Assembly: GCA_011316305.1 (NCBI GenBank)
Contig: SAUG01000015.1
Span: 1-64,000, forward strand
Direction: 5' to 3'
DNA: 64,000 nt
DNA from: Rusavskia elegans
Taxonomy: Eukaryota > Ascomycota > Lecanoromycetes > Teloschistales > Teloschistaceae
Numbering within the stretch: the first letter of the stretch is position 1; every line of letters begins with the position of its first letter. This document shows, piece by piece, positions 32,909 through 43,391 of the stretch. The translations under genes were made by a program, and so were the position numbers. The notes below the pieces were generated by a model, which saw only the letters and a program-made list of their open reading frames with translations, searched no databases and was not told the DNA's origin.

Positions 32909-34194
32909 ATGGAAAAGGCTAAAGACCTAGCTAAGGGCGGCTGGCATCCCAAGGGCAAAGATGGCGGAAGGGAAAGCTGGCGTGGAGAACACAAGGGAAT
33001 CAATCAGGTCGTACGTCTGCCCAAGGACGCCAGTCGTCTGATCCGATTGCCCTGACTCTCCGTACGCAGGCCGGATGGGTTGGCAAAGGCAAAGATAACC
33101 ACAGACCAGCCGAGAACCACGTCTCTCGTCCGCTAGCAACTTTAAAAGATCCTGGTTCCTTCGGTCCTCCTCCGAAGAACGTCAATTACCATGGAGGTGC
33201 CGCAATGCCGAATGCAATAACGCCTGATCGAAGTGGACTGGGGGCACCCCTCAGCATAGAAGAGATCCGGGCTAAAGAGGAAGCTGATCGGAGGGAAGCT
33301 TACGCTGCAGAAGAAGCTGCGAGGAAACCAGCACCGCCACCCGTGCCGTATAGAGTTAATACAAGCGGTCTGTCAACCAGCAATTTACCAAAGCCGCCAG
33401 TACGCCGCATCGATCAGGGTGATCAGTCTCCCGCCTCGGAAGTGATGCCTCCCACGAAGCCCAAACCATCACTTCCACCAAGACTACCCCCACGGCAGGG
33501 CTCTGTGCCCGTGCAAAGCTCCACACCACCTCCACCGCCTTACAGTGCGACTCCAGACGCAGCTCCAGCGCATGAGAGTCGGATAAATCAGGCAGCTGTC
33601 AATAGACTTGGTTCGGCCGGCATATCAGTACCAGGCTTCGGTATAGCAAATGGGCCTTCAAACTCCCACCAGACCACTGGAACGATATCAAGTCCGAGAG
33701 ATGTTCAAGGCTCCACCACAAATGGCCCCCAGCTGAGCGAGCTGCAATCACGCTTCTCCAAGTTCTCAACAAAAGCTCAAGATACAGGCCCGCCCAGTCA
33801 AGGCACATCCCTAGCGGAAAAGCAAGCTGCCATGCGAACAGCACAAGCATTCCGGAACGATCCGTCGTCGGTGTCACTCGCCGATGCCAGGGATACTGCG
33901 GCCACGGCCAACAGTTTTCGAGAACGGCATGGTGACCAGGTTAACGCTGGATGGAAAGCTGCGAATGCTAGGAATAAGAAGTATGATATTGCAAATCGAG
34001 CCAACTCGGTCGTGTCGCAGACCGGCACGCCGTCGAGCAACGAACTGCAGGCAAATCCCAACCCAATGTTTTCACCAACGACATTGCCGTCGTCTCAGAA
34101 GAGGCCACCTCCACCTCCACCTCAGAAACCGATTTTCAGCGGTGGGTCTGCTAATTCACCACCTCCAGTGCCTTTGTCTAGCAAGCCAAGATGA
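32909..34194 (+). CDS. AIM3: AIM3-family proline-rich protein (altered inheritance of mitochondria 3)
   Basis: Two exons (32909-33007 and 33070-34194) encode 407 residues. The N-terminus has the family pattern GGWHPKGKDGG, ESWRGEHKGINQ and GWVGKGKD. It is followed by VSRPLATLKDPGSFGPPPK, NVNYHGG and ITPDRSGLGAPLS. A long disordered part with proline clusters (PPPPPYSATP-like, then RPPPPPPQKPIFSGG near the C-terminus) follows. AIM3 in yeast binds Rvs167 and sits at cortical actin patches; the proline clusters are likely SH3 ligands. In this copy the cysteine-proteinase-fold domain that relatives carry is not in the same ORF but appears in the next gene. The 62-bp intron has donor GTCGTA and acceptor ACGCAG. 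Confidence 0.82.
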
Positions 34195-34407
34195 TTAACG
34201 GTACCTACGCAATGACTCCTCTTCTAAGAATGACAACGGCTGTAAAGCTGTATAAGTATCATGTAAGAGTCATCAGCCTGTAAAACAACTACCTATAAAG
34301 CAGCTTTTCCTCTACTCGCTCTCTATTTGCTCTCTACTACGTCTCCACCACTCATTAGCTATTCTATACTTCAAAAACATCGAACAGTTCGCAGAGCAAC
34401 CACCATC

Positions 34408-35283
34408 ATGGCCCACCAACAAGATTTCGACCTCGCCCTCTCCACGCAATGGTTCCTTAAAGAACCCCCCGCCTTCCCTCTCCCCTCTATGAAAGCCCTT
34501 GGTCCCTGCACGTCAACTTATAACTGGACCTGGGAACAAGACTTCAACGACACAACCAAAACTCTCATCTGCGCCGTCCTCTGGACCGACACAAAAGCCG
34601 TAACCAAGGTCCGCGTCACCTGGAAACGCTCCAACCCCATGGGTACAGTCAAAGCGGAGCAGAAACACTACCCAACACCACCACCTCTGTCCGAAGAAAA
34701 TCTTGAGAGAGCATACAGACTCTACGGCGAAAATATTGCCGCCTGGGCCGAGTCAGCCGTAGGGACCAGAGTTGGCGATGGTGAATGCTGGACTCTCATT
34801 CAGAATGCCCTTGCGGACCTCGCAGAATCCTACCGCCAATATGGAAAGGAGCCACCTCTTCTCTCTCAAGGTCGTACTCACGGTCATCCCATCCTCACTC
34901 TTACGGCGCCCTCGGTAGGTTCGAACAGCGGACTCCTGCAACTCGCCGACGTTCGACGCGGTGATATCCTCGAGCTCAAGAGTGCGCATTTCCAGATGAT
35001 CACGGAGGAAGCCCCGAAGAAAGTGCCGGGCCAATGGGGCAAATGGCAGAAGGGCGCGGGGGAAAAGAATGTGAGGTTGAGTCATCATACGGCGATTATC
35101 GTGGGCGTGGAGGGAGATGCGGTGAAGGTGGTGGAGCAGAATGGGAGTGTGCAGGGTGGAGTCGGGGAGGAGAGATATGATCTTGGGGATGGGGGGATGA
35201 AAGCAGGGGAGGTAGAGGTTTTCCGCGTCATTGGGCAGACGATGGGAGGGGGAGGATTGACGGCGGAGTGGGAGGATGAATAA
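34408..35283 (+). CDS. BBC1/AIM3-type cysteine-proteinase-fold domain protein
   Basis: This is a single exon of 291 residues. The start is at 34408, after a long pyrimidine-rich leader typical of fungal core promoters, and not at the in-frame ATG 34327. A globular domain of about 290 residues shows a Cys-His arrangement of the NlpC/P60 type. Cys127 lies in VGDGECWTL and is followed by a helix; ADVRRGDILELKSAHF comes next, then His226/227 in RLSHHTAIIVGV and a polar residue in VKVVEQN. This matches the cysteine-proteinase-fold domain described in BBC1 and AIM3 proteins of actin patches (from memory of domain naming, not searched). It starts 213 bp after the AIM3 stop on the same strand. Whether it has enzyme activity is unknown; it could be read as an AIM3 domain that became a separate gene. 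Confidence 0.6.
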   Translation: MAHQQDFDLALSTQWFLKEPPAFPLPSMKALGPCTSTYNWTWEQDFNDTTKTLICAVLWTDTKAVTKVRVTWKRSNPMGTVKAEQKHYPTPPPLSEENLERAYRLYGENIAAWAESAVGTRVGDGECWTLIQNALADLAESYRQYGKEPPLLSQGRTHGHPILTLTAPSVGSNSGLLQLADVRRGDILELKSAHFQMITEEAPKKVPGQWGKWQKGAGEKNVRLSHHTAIIVGVEGDAVKVVEQNGSVQGGVGEERYDLGDGGMKAGEVEVFRVIGQTMGGGGLTAEWEDE

Positions 35284-35566
35284 CAGGAGAGAACGTGCTT
35301 GACTTTTCAATGATCAGAAGAGTAGCCATAACTACATATTGCGTCTTCAGAAATCGAATTCCATAGTCCCAATCTTCATCCATTCGTCCATTCGTCATAT
35401 CATAATGCGAAAACCTGCCACGCAACCCTTCCTGCTTGCTCCCCACCCCCCCAACTCCAATAACACCATCCCTAACTTAAAGCCATCAGAGTCGCCCTAT
35501 CCACCACCTCCAATACCAAAAAAAAACCCTCATCTCACAACCCCATCCTCACCCTTCCCCCCGCTT

Positions 35567-36004
35567 TCAACGTATCCTCTCCTTCAACCCACCCGGCGCA
35601 CCAGCAGCAGCCACATCCTCATATCTCGGCGGCGCTTCCTCCCTTCCCGCCCCATTCGCCCCCGTAGCAGTAACATCATCCCGACGACGTGGCTCTCCAT
35701 GATATAAACCCTCATCTTCATCACCATCAACATCACCATTATACGCCGCCTTCTCCCCCTTCCCCTTCCCCTTCCCCTTGATTAAATCCTCCCTTTCCCT
35801 CTCTTCCTCATCTTTCAACCGGGCTTGAGGGTCGTGGACAGGACATCCGGGCGTGTTTTTCTCAAGAGTGGTGCAGGTGCATGTTGAAGACTGGAGATCC
35901 GAATAGCGTGCCGCGTTGTGGGCTTTCCGGGCGACTTTTTTGGCTTTTGCGTCTTTGATTTTTTCGTAGGCGAGGACGCCGCCGGCGAAGAGGAGGGAGG
36001 CCAT
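35567..36004 (-). CDS. Small charged protein with PPxY motif (tandem paralogue A)
   Basis: This is a single exon of 145 residues, starting at MASLLFAGGVLAYEKIKD; the in-frame Met at 36181 lies in Pro/His-rich sequence that looks untranslated. The short hydrophobic N-terminus is followed by a basic helix (KDAKAKKVARKAHNAARYSDL), a small Cys cluster (STCTCTTLEKNTPGCPVHD), an acidic-to-basic low-complexity run with four KG repeats, and a C-terminal PPRYEDV. PPxY is the usual ligand of Rsp5/Nedd4-type WW domains, so ubiquitin-ligase adaptor or cargo behaviour is possible (inference). The next gene upstream is a clear paralogue. No named family recognised. Confidence 0.7.
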   Translation of the reverse strand: MASLLFAGGVLAYEKIKDAKAKKVARKAHNAARYSDLQSSTCTCTTLEKNTPGCPVHDPQARLKDEEEREREDLIKGKGKGKGEKAAYNGDVDGDEDEGLYHGEPRRRDDVTATGANGAGREEAPPRYEDVAAAGAPGGLKERIR

Positions 36005-36325
36005 TGGTTGGTGTGTGTGGGTGGTGGGTATTAGTGTATGGGGAGGGGCGGGAGGGGGGGTGGAGGCGATGGGGTTGTTGGTGGCGAGGGGTCGTGAGGA
36101 TGGGTTGATAGTGAGTGGGTGGGTTGGAAAGGCGAGAAGTGATGGATTGGAGATCGGAGTCTTATAAGAATGGAAAATCAAATATGTATTGTCATCATCG
36201 TCATCGGTCTTATGTCAACGTCCAGCACTGCCAGTGACAGCCTCGGCAGCGTCATCATTGGCACTCGTATTCGCATCCAGCCCATGATGAGGCCACAGCC
36301 TCCGCCCTCGTCCATTTCCAGAACA

Positions 36326-36981
36326 TCATCTCACAACCTCCCTATCCGCACACACCACCTTCCTCCTCAACACCCTTTCCCTAACACTCTTCTTACACGG
36401 CCGCCCATCCTTCCGCATCCGCACGTCTTCGTATTTCGGAGGTACGACGTGCCTCACATCCGGCACCAGCAACTCTTCATCTCTCCCCCTCGCCTCATCA
36501 CGATAAGAATCAATGAGCGCATTGTCCGTCGTGCCCGTCGTAGCGAAGGTGTTTTCTCTCCGGATCTCTGGTCCTGCTAGCTGTCGATCAGGATCTGGTG
36601 GCTGAGAAGCAGCCATATGCATTTCCTCATCGCCCTGAAAATCTCCATGCCTTCTCCGCTGCATCTCGTCTGGAGAATCCCCGGCCCGTATATCGGAGCG
36701 CTGAACCGGACACCCTCCACCTTGCCAGTCGCTGGTAGTACAGAAAGGGGTATTCTGTTGTAACGCCTCGATGCGCTTCCGGTTCGCGTTTTCCAGTTCC
36801 GAGAAACGGGATGCGTTTTCCGCTCTTCGGGCTGCTCTTTTGGCTTTAGAGTCTTTAAGCCTGAGGTTTAAACGGTTTCGGTAAGTAAGTTTTCGCTGAC
36901 GCTTGTGATGGTGAAGGTCATGGAAGGGGGGATGTACTTCTCGTAAGCGAGGACGGGGACAGCGAAAAGTAGAGAGGCCAT
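36326..36981 (-). CDS. Small charged protein with PPxY motif (tandem paralogue B)
   Basis: Two exons (36981-36938 and 36860-36326) sum to 579 nt and encode 192 residues. It shares the opening MASLLFA..LAYEK, the following helix KDSKAKRAARRAENASRFSEL, a Cys-containing NTPFCTTSDWQGGGCPV region and a C-terminal PPKYEDV with the gene at 35567-36004. The first exon ends inside the Lys codon of LAYEK; the paralogue has no intron there, so one copy lost or gained it. After PPKYEDV the protein has a basic tail rich in Arg and Lys. Function unknown; the two genes are a tandem duplication on the minus strand. Confidence 0.7.
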
Positions 36982-37519
36982 GGTGGTCTTGTGCCAGTTT
37001 CTTGATATTTGTTTGGAGGAGTTGAGCCAGCTGTATAGAGGAACACAGAATTGTCGCTATGGTTGGCGGTCGAGGAGAAGAGATGTATAGTAGAGGCAGG
37101 CGAGGTTGGCACGGGCCAGACTTAGAGGTATTTCAGAGTCAGAGATTTCAAGAAGAGGTATGATATGACTATAGATCCAACAACAAAGGCGCTCAATGTT
37201 CCATGTAACAAAAGAAATGCTTTGGTTTATGGAATAGATCTGTACTTGTACTCCGAGTAGACGGGGCTGAGGAGGCGCCACACTTTCTGCACAGTCTCAA
37301 TGATAGAGTAATCGCGGCACACAAAAAAAGATTGACGCCGGGAGGATCATTTCATTAGAAAGGAGCTTGCCAGCTCTCATATGGAAGGTAGTAGGCTCGA
37401 AAAGAATCGCTCATGGGGAATCCGACCAAAGGTTAAGAAAATGGAAAGCACAATCTGCACGCCTCGGACTGGAAAGGACTGCCATGAAACCCTGAATGAG
37501 CAGAAGATTGTCCACACAA
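36982..37519. other. Intergenic, 538 bp
   Basis: This lies between the start of paralogue B and the stop of the ELO gene (both minus). No supported gene; it probably holds the promoter of paralogue B and the 3' UTR of the ELO gene. Confidence 0.4.
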
Positions 37520-39869
37520 TCAGCTCAACTTAGGCTGCATCTTCGCCTCTGCCTTCTTCTCCTCCTCATTTTCCAACTCATCAGGGTTGACCTCGTAAGC
37601 TGACTCGTCCAAACTTGACGGTTTTTCTTCATCGCCACCTGCATCGTCCTTCCGTCCACCCTTCGAGTCTCCCTTTGAAGGGGCGGCACCGTTGGTCTGT
37701 GCCTTGTTCTGCTCTTTCGAAGCTTTGTCATCGTCTTTGAGGCCTTGATCTTTTCTCTCGGGGCTCTGTTGACGGTTCCTGCTCTGCGGTCTGGGAAGTT
37801 GGGTCTTCTTTTGTGGACTTACACTCCTGCTCTTTTGCTTCTTCGCGCTGTCGTTAGACGATGAGGTTGGCTCGAGCTTCGGCGCCTTGTCCATGTCTTG
37901 CTTGGGGGCATCATCTTTGGAGGATGCATTTGAACTCTCCTCTGGTTCATTCTTGACATTTTTGCTTGCCCCTGTATCATGAGTTTCTGTTTGCTCAAAA
38001 GTCTTATCTTTAGAATCTCTTGCTTTCTTGTTCAATTCGTTGACTTTGTTGCTTACTGCGTCCGTCGCTTGTTGTCCTTTCTCCTGGAAAATGTCATTCG
38101 CCTGGTGAGCGCCGTCCTTGACCCGGTCGGTCGCGTTTGAAGCGGCGCTCTTGGCTTTCTTGCTGAAGTTCTCCGCCCCTTTGTTAAATTTCTCTGCTTG
38201 ATCGGCAATCTGGGATGGGATGTCGGATTTATCGGTTTCAAGACCGTCTTGTTCGCTGGACATTGCATCTTCTAGCTCTTGTCGAAGGTCTTTGGCTGCT
38301 TCCTTGCCAGATCGCCGTACATTTTCAGACGTTGTTGGCGGGGAAGAGCTTCGAGCCTGCTTGATGTAGTTTGTATAGAAAAATTGAACGAACATGCAGC
38401 TATCAAGGGGTAAGTGTCTGCCAAGCAGGAGTTCAGAGTAAGACTTACGCTAAGGGAGTCAGATATACAGCATTCAGCAGAATGGCGAACGCTTGCCCTG
38501 AAGTATCAAGGCAATTGACTCTCTGATACTGCGACTTATAGCGAATCTCCTCTTGGGCTTTCTCAACTTCGGCAGCGTGGACAGCATCGATTCCAAACGT
38601 CTGGCCTTGCGCATTCCGCACGTTCTCCGCCAAGCCCTCTTCTCCAGCGGCACGAAGAGCGGCTTTCTTGAGCCAGCTACCGATATCCGCAGAGGCAGTG
38701 GCACTGACAACGGCTGACGAGACGCTCGATGCTGCGTTGGGAAGTGCTGATGAAAGATTATGGATGAAGAGGTAGGGAATTTCAACCGGAATGTCGTAAG
38801 CAATGAAGAGATGAGCCACTGCGTAGGAAACCCCAAAAATGATCTGCGTTATTTGTGCTGCTGTCAGAGCGGATTTGAGCAGGCGTGGGAGTTGGATGTT
38901 CATGTGCTTGAGGGTGTAGTATGTATACTGTCTTTATTCAGCGTGATCTAAGCCACAATACCTCGAAGACCTACCATGAAGGTGTGAATGCCGGAATTGA
39001 TGAAGACGAACATCCAGATTGGAGGCGACATATACCGGATGCCTGCCCAAGTAGAGAGCATAGCACCAGCGTGGTGGAAAACTTGCATCCTCGTTGTACT
39101 TTTACCCTTGGTGAGAATCAAGGCGGAATCCAAGGCTTCATAATATTTTGACAAGTAGAAAAGCCAGCCATAGAAGGCAAGTCCTTCATTCCAGAGTCGG
39201 CCAACGTCTGTAGTATCGGGAAGGTCTTGGTCAAGTTTCATCGTGCGATCGGTGAATGCCCATACTCCCTTTTTGCTGTTGTAGGTTGCAGCACTACCGT
39301 AGCCGCGTGGACCATGGATTTTGCAGAGGGAGTCGACAATTCTGGGGATCTTGTGCTCACCTTCCCAGCCGGGCCATGTATTGTTGAAAGCATTGAGGAG
39401 ACCGAAGAAGGTCCATGCTGAATAAGCGGCCAGCAGCGAGTTGTGTATCAAGACCAAGAGATAGAAAGTCCTGGTCTTGCTGAAGCTCCAGGGCTTATGG
39501 TCACGCCGATTATTCAGTGTGTTCCAGTAGAGAGCGCCGATCGCGTACACGGTGGCTATGACGATAGGTATCCAACCACTGAGCGCGTTGTTGTACACTT
39601 CTGAGCTGATATTGAAAGGTGTAGCAAAGGATGTATCGGCTGTGGGAGGCGGCAGAGCTTTGGGCTCGGATGGGATTGGCAATAATTCCAATAGAGACAG
39701 TGGCGGCAAGGTGAGTCGGACTGATGGCGTGAATGACGGATGTGTGAGTGAGTGAAGGGCAGCCCTGAGCCTGTATTCGAGGCGCTCGAAGCTGGCGGTC
39801 TGAAGGCTCGGTCAGCAAAGGAAGAATGTCATGATCTGTGTACGCGTAGATTAGAGGATAACGTACCAT
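37520..39869 (-). CDS. ELO-family fatty-acid elongase with long charged C-terminal tail
   Basis: Four exons: 39869-39867, 39799-38975, 38927-38449 and 38399-37520. They sum to 2187 nt and encode 728 residues. The first coding exon is just the ATG, directly followed by a GTACGT donor; the frame upstream of 39709 has no other suitable Met. The ELO core (about residues 60-330) has multiple membrane spans with KYYEALDSALILTKGK, the histidine box MQVFHHAGAM, GIHTFMYTYYTL and PRLLKSALTAAQITQ. Elongases condense malonyl-CoA with acyl-CoA in the ER. The box reads QVFHH where many relatives have HxxHH. After the last span (FVQFFYTNYIK) come about 280 residues of Lys/Asp/Ser-rich, probably disordered sequence, much longer than in typical ELO proteins of 300-350 residues. 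Confidence 0.88.
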
Positions 39870-42763
39870 GATGAAGGTGATCCGAGTCTTGTGGACTGAG
39901 CTACAAATTCCAAAGCAGTCCGTTGAGGGTAGCGCGGGAAGGTTGTATGGAAGAACGCGAAGAGAAGCGCTTGCGGTGGATTTCTTGTTGTTGATTGCTC
40001 ACGACGTCACTCTGGCTCAACGGTCGCACTGAATCACGTGATATCAAATTACAATGCTCTTTCTAATTGGCGGAGTGGGCATACGATACCTCGACTGCCA
40101 GCCAAATCAAATGCCCCACCAATGCAGGTGGCTATAGGCTTATTAGTGTCTGGATGTTTCTGCTCACCGCAAGAACGGGTAGCTACGGCGTGTGCGCGAG
40201 TCAGGGTCGTCCTTGCACTTTTACACCGTCGGAGGAAAAGTTCTATGTAGGGGAGTTCCAGGGACACGTCAGCCAGTTCCGATTGGACGAGAATCTGGTC
40301 GATGCCCGAACCCAAGTGGTTGACCCCCAGTGAAACACCTCCGGTGCCAGATAACTTCAGAGGCAGAGACTCGAGCCCTGAATTCTGAGCCGCCTCCCTT
40401 ACCTGCAAGGATTGCCCGCGATAGAGGAGGGGATACAAGTAGGATGGACAGGGTTGGATCAACGGAAAGTAATTAGACTGTTCAATAAGCAGGTTAACGC
40501 AGGTGTAATAATCGAATGAATCGGTTCATGATATCCTTTTACCTGGCTGCAGGATATCCATATTACCTAACGATGTCATTGCAAATGTTGTAGCCCGGGT
40601 TCTGGCTGAGAATCCCTGAAGACCTACGTGAGACCCCCAGCGAGACATTCACTTCCTCTTTGGACTTACAAAAAAGCACGCTTGAGGCCTGCAAGAGTAT
40701 CATTACCCATCATGGCTTTTGTTTGCTCAGCGCTACCATCAGACTATCACCTAGCCCATCAGACTCTCTGCACCCAAGACAGCCAGGTAAGATGAAATGC
40801 TCCACCATTCCCAAGGCTCTGTTCGTCGGCTTGACAGTATGGGCAAATGCACAGATGTTCTAGTGCGTGTCATCGGGTACAATTTTTCCTTCATAGTCTG
40901 CCGGTCAGTACCTCGATACGTGCAGCCTATTCATAACCCTGATATGCACATCCACAGGGATACGGCTGCTGGCACGATCGAGGAATCAAGGAGGATTCGA
41001 AATCATGTAAAGAGTCTCGTTGATCAACAATCTATTCGTCTCATCTACGTCGATGTATGTAATATTACATAACTATGAACACCCATGAAACCAATCACCA
41101 ATAACGATCACAGGTACATATAAATTTAGAGTCGAGCGCTGTCTAGACTTTCACTTATAGAACCATCTTGAGGACTTACAGTCTCCATGAGTGCTGTTGC
41201 TAAGTCGCAATTGGGTTCCGCTAGGGCTTTATCTGGAATCGATTGAGATTTCGATTGAGCTTCCGCCCCGGCCAGTATTAGCAAATATGGGTTGCTCCGG
41301 AGGCAAAACTCCAGTCAAACTCAGCAAAGGTTGGAGTTGCTTGACAGCATGGTAAAAGTGTGGTTTTCGTCTGCCTTCTGGTGTGGTTGGTGGCCTAGTA
41401 AGGTAAGAAATGCTTTGCGTGCGGCACGAGTGCTGTCGCTCAGTCGGATTCGGGTTCCGCGAGGGCTTGATTTTATTTGAATAGAGGAAGCATCTCACTC
41501 CTACAACAACGGGCAAACGCTCTGTTGGTTAGTTGGAAGCGGAGATAGCTATGCCTCCAATAGTATCGAGCCTGTATACTGTCGTAGAAGCTGGTAGTCG
41601 TCTTATATGCGGTCTTTGCCCAGGGGCTGTATTTGTTGAAGTCTGATGATTCGTACTGGCAGTAGCTATTAATGAGCCTGCAGACTGACTGTATAGGAGC
41701 ATCACGGAAAGATGCCGATGGGTACTCCAGTGCTCTGGTAGGAGCATTTTAGGCCGACAATAAGGCTTCCCGAGGACCGACTGATGTTACGTTTTCGACC
41801 CTGCTGGGTGAATTTAATTTCGGTGTAGCTCAAACATGTTCATTAACATATGATGAGTCCTAGTCGAAAAGTTCGTTGACTGTCTCCTGCCTGGGGAAAC
41901 AATGAAGGTAATAAATCATAGTCGAATAGATATGCATGGTTGCTGGGTCTGGATTCCATAGTCGCGAGAAAGGGTCGACGGGGTGAACTGAGGCAACCTA
42001 GTTGTTAAGAGTGCAATGTTTCCGGTGCCTGTAATGGGGCTCATACTCCTTGTCGTTGCTGAAAGGTTGTATGTGCATGAGCTTGATCGCACTTTGTGCT
42101 TGACCTTTGATCAATACAGAAGGATAGGCGTAGAACCCGAGTACGGTAGAGGCGGCATCAGTGGCCGGCTTTGCAGCGATGATACACACGCTGTTGGCTG
42201 AGATTGCCGCCCTGAAGCCAGCCCAAACAAACCCAGCACCAAGTAGGAGAAAAGCTGATGGACCAGTCACTTCCTCCAGCTCAGGAGCTCGCCCTAAAAA
42301 GAAATTCCGCAAGCCGGCCACGGGCAAGAAATCTATTCCTCGGAAGACAAAGCCAGTGGCCCTAAGTGCTACGCAGCAAATGTCACAATCCTCCAAGCCT
42401 CAAACTTCAGCACCTTCAACCCAAACCTCTAACCCAAACCTCTGGAGGTATCTATGTGGACAGCGGAGCGCTGGCGGTGCCCACTGCGAGAGCACTGGAT
42501 CTGCCTCCGTATCTGCGATATCGAGAATCTTCGGTGATAGAGTTCCTTTAGACTCCTTCCTGGAGCCTAACATACGCTTCAGGTGGCTAAGGATTTATAT
42601 TGCACCGCGAAATATTTGAGGCGTAGGTATTGATAAGGCTCATTAGCCGCCTACAGGCTTTCGGGTTATTTCGAAGAGGGAATCCGGGGATATAGGAGAC
42701 ACCTGATAAACATAACGACCTGTAAGAGATAGCCTTCGGCAAGTTGGATATCTAAGACCTCAG
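39870..42763. other. About 2.9 kb gene-poor region
   Basis: Many short ORFs occur but none is convincing. A candidate small secreted peptide starts at 40792 (MKCSTIPKALFVGLTVWANAQ), with a signal-peptide-like profile, but its frame closes at 40863 and I could not join a second exon. The frame 42161-42619 gives a Ser/Lys/Pro-rich protein without a domain. Two diverged direct repeats (about 41191-41231 and 41430-41470, sharing GGGTTCCGC.AGGGCTT) are present. Composition suggests decayed DNA but without the strong CpA loss seen at 1-8 kb. Confidence 0.4.
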
Positions 42764-43391
42764 TTAGCACTTAGGTCGGATAGCCTGCTCGGGTAAGGGA
42801 TAGTATATACCTCGGTTTGGGCAATTGGAGTTCCTTGAGCAAATGAGAAAGATCAGCGTCGTGCTCGTCCGCAGTCCAGCACCAAGCGTTTCTGAAACGC
42901 CCTTGTACTGGATGTTGTAGAGGTTCCAGTGCGGAAAGAAATGTAAAATGGAAATGCCAATAACAAGAAGCCAGGCGCCAAAAGCTCTTGGAGGGTCCAG
43001 CCACGTGAGAACCACAGGCTTTGCTCGAATTGGACCATCACCATGACCTCACCAGCTGTGCTGCAATCGACATCTGAGAGGTAAGCATAGCACACTTCGG
43101 CCGATTCGTATCATCGAAACATCGAATTGATAGCCTCACTGAGCTCGGCACTGCTCGCTTTGTTGATGCAGCATGTGTCACCCAGATATAGTCGTATCCG
43201 TCGTCAATGGCGAGCTCACATGATCGCTTGATCTTCAGAATGCCTTTTTTCTTGGAGGCTATCTCGATATCTTGCATGTCTTTGAAGCTGACTTCCTCCT
43301 CTTCCCACCGATGCGAAAGGATAGCGTACCCTTTGACATGTTCGCTCCAGACCTCCTCCAGCTTGAGAGTGTGGACGTTGATGAGCCACAT
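42764..43391 (-). pseudogene. Broken HET-domain gene fragment
   Basis: The minus strand opens with MWLINVHTLKLEEVW and YAILSHRWEEEEVSFKDMQD. It continues with KKGILKIKRSCELAIDDGYDYIWV, the N-terminal half of the NWD2/HET-type domain. Just after YIWV the frame shifts: the expected DTCCI sequence continues in another frame through AELSEAINSMF. It then meets TGA (43103-43105) where relatives have a Trp before Y-x-x-A-x-VCYAYLSDV; that block is readable further on in the same frame, followed by SRGWTLQELLAP. After this no HET-like sequence continues. So the copy has at least one frameshift and one nonsense change and lacks its C-terminal part. The TGG-to-TGA change is the type RIP makes. Confidence 0.8.

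Noticed and set aside
42161..42619. Ser/Lys/Pro-rich frame as a possible retrotransposon Gag remnant
   Set aside because: No zinc knuckle, protease or reverse-transcriptase motif is present in any frame nearby, so the idea has no support.
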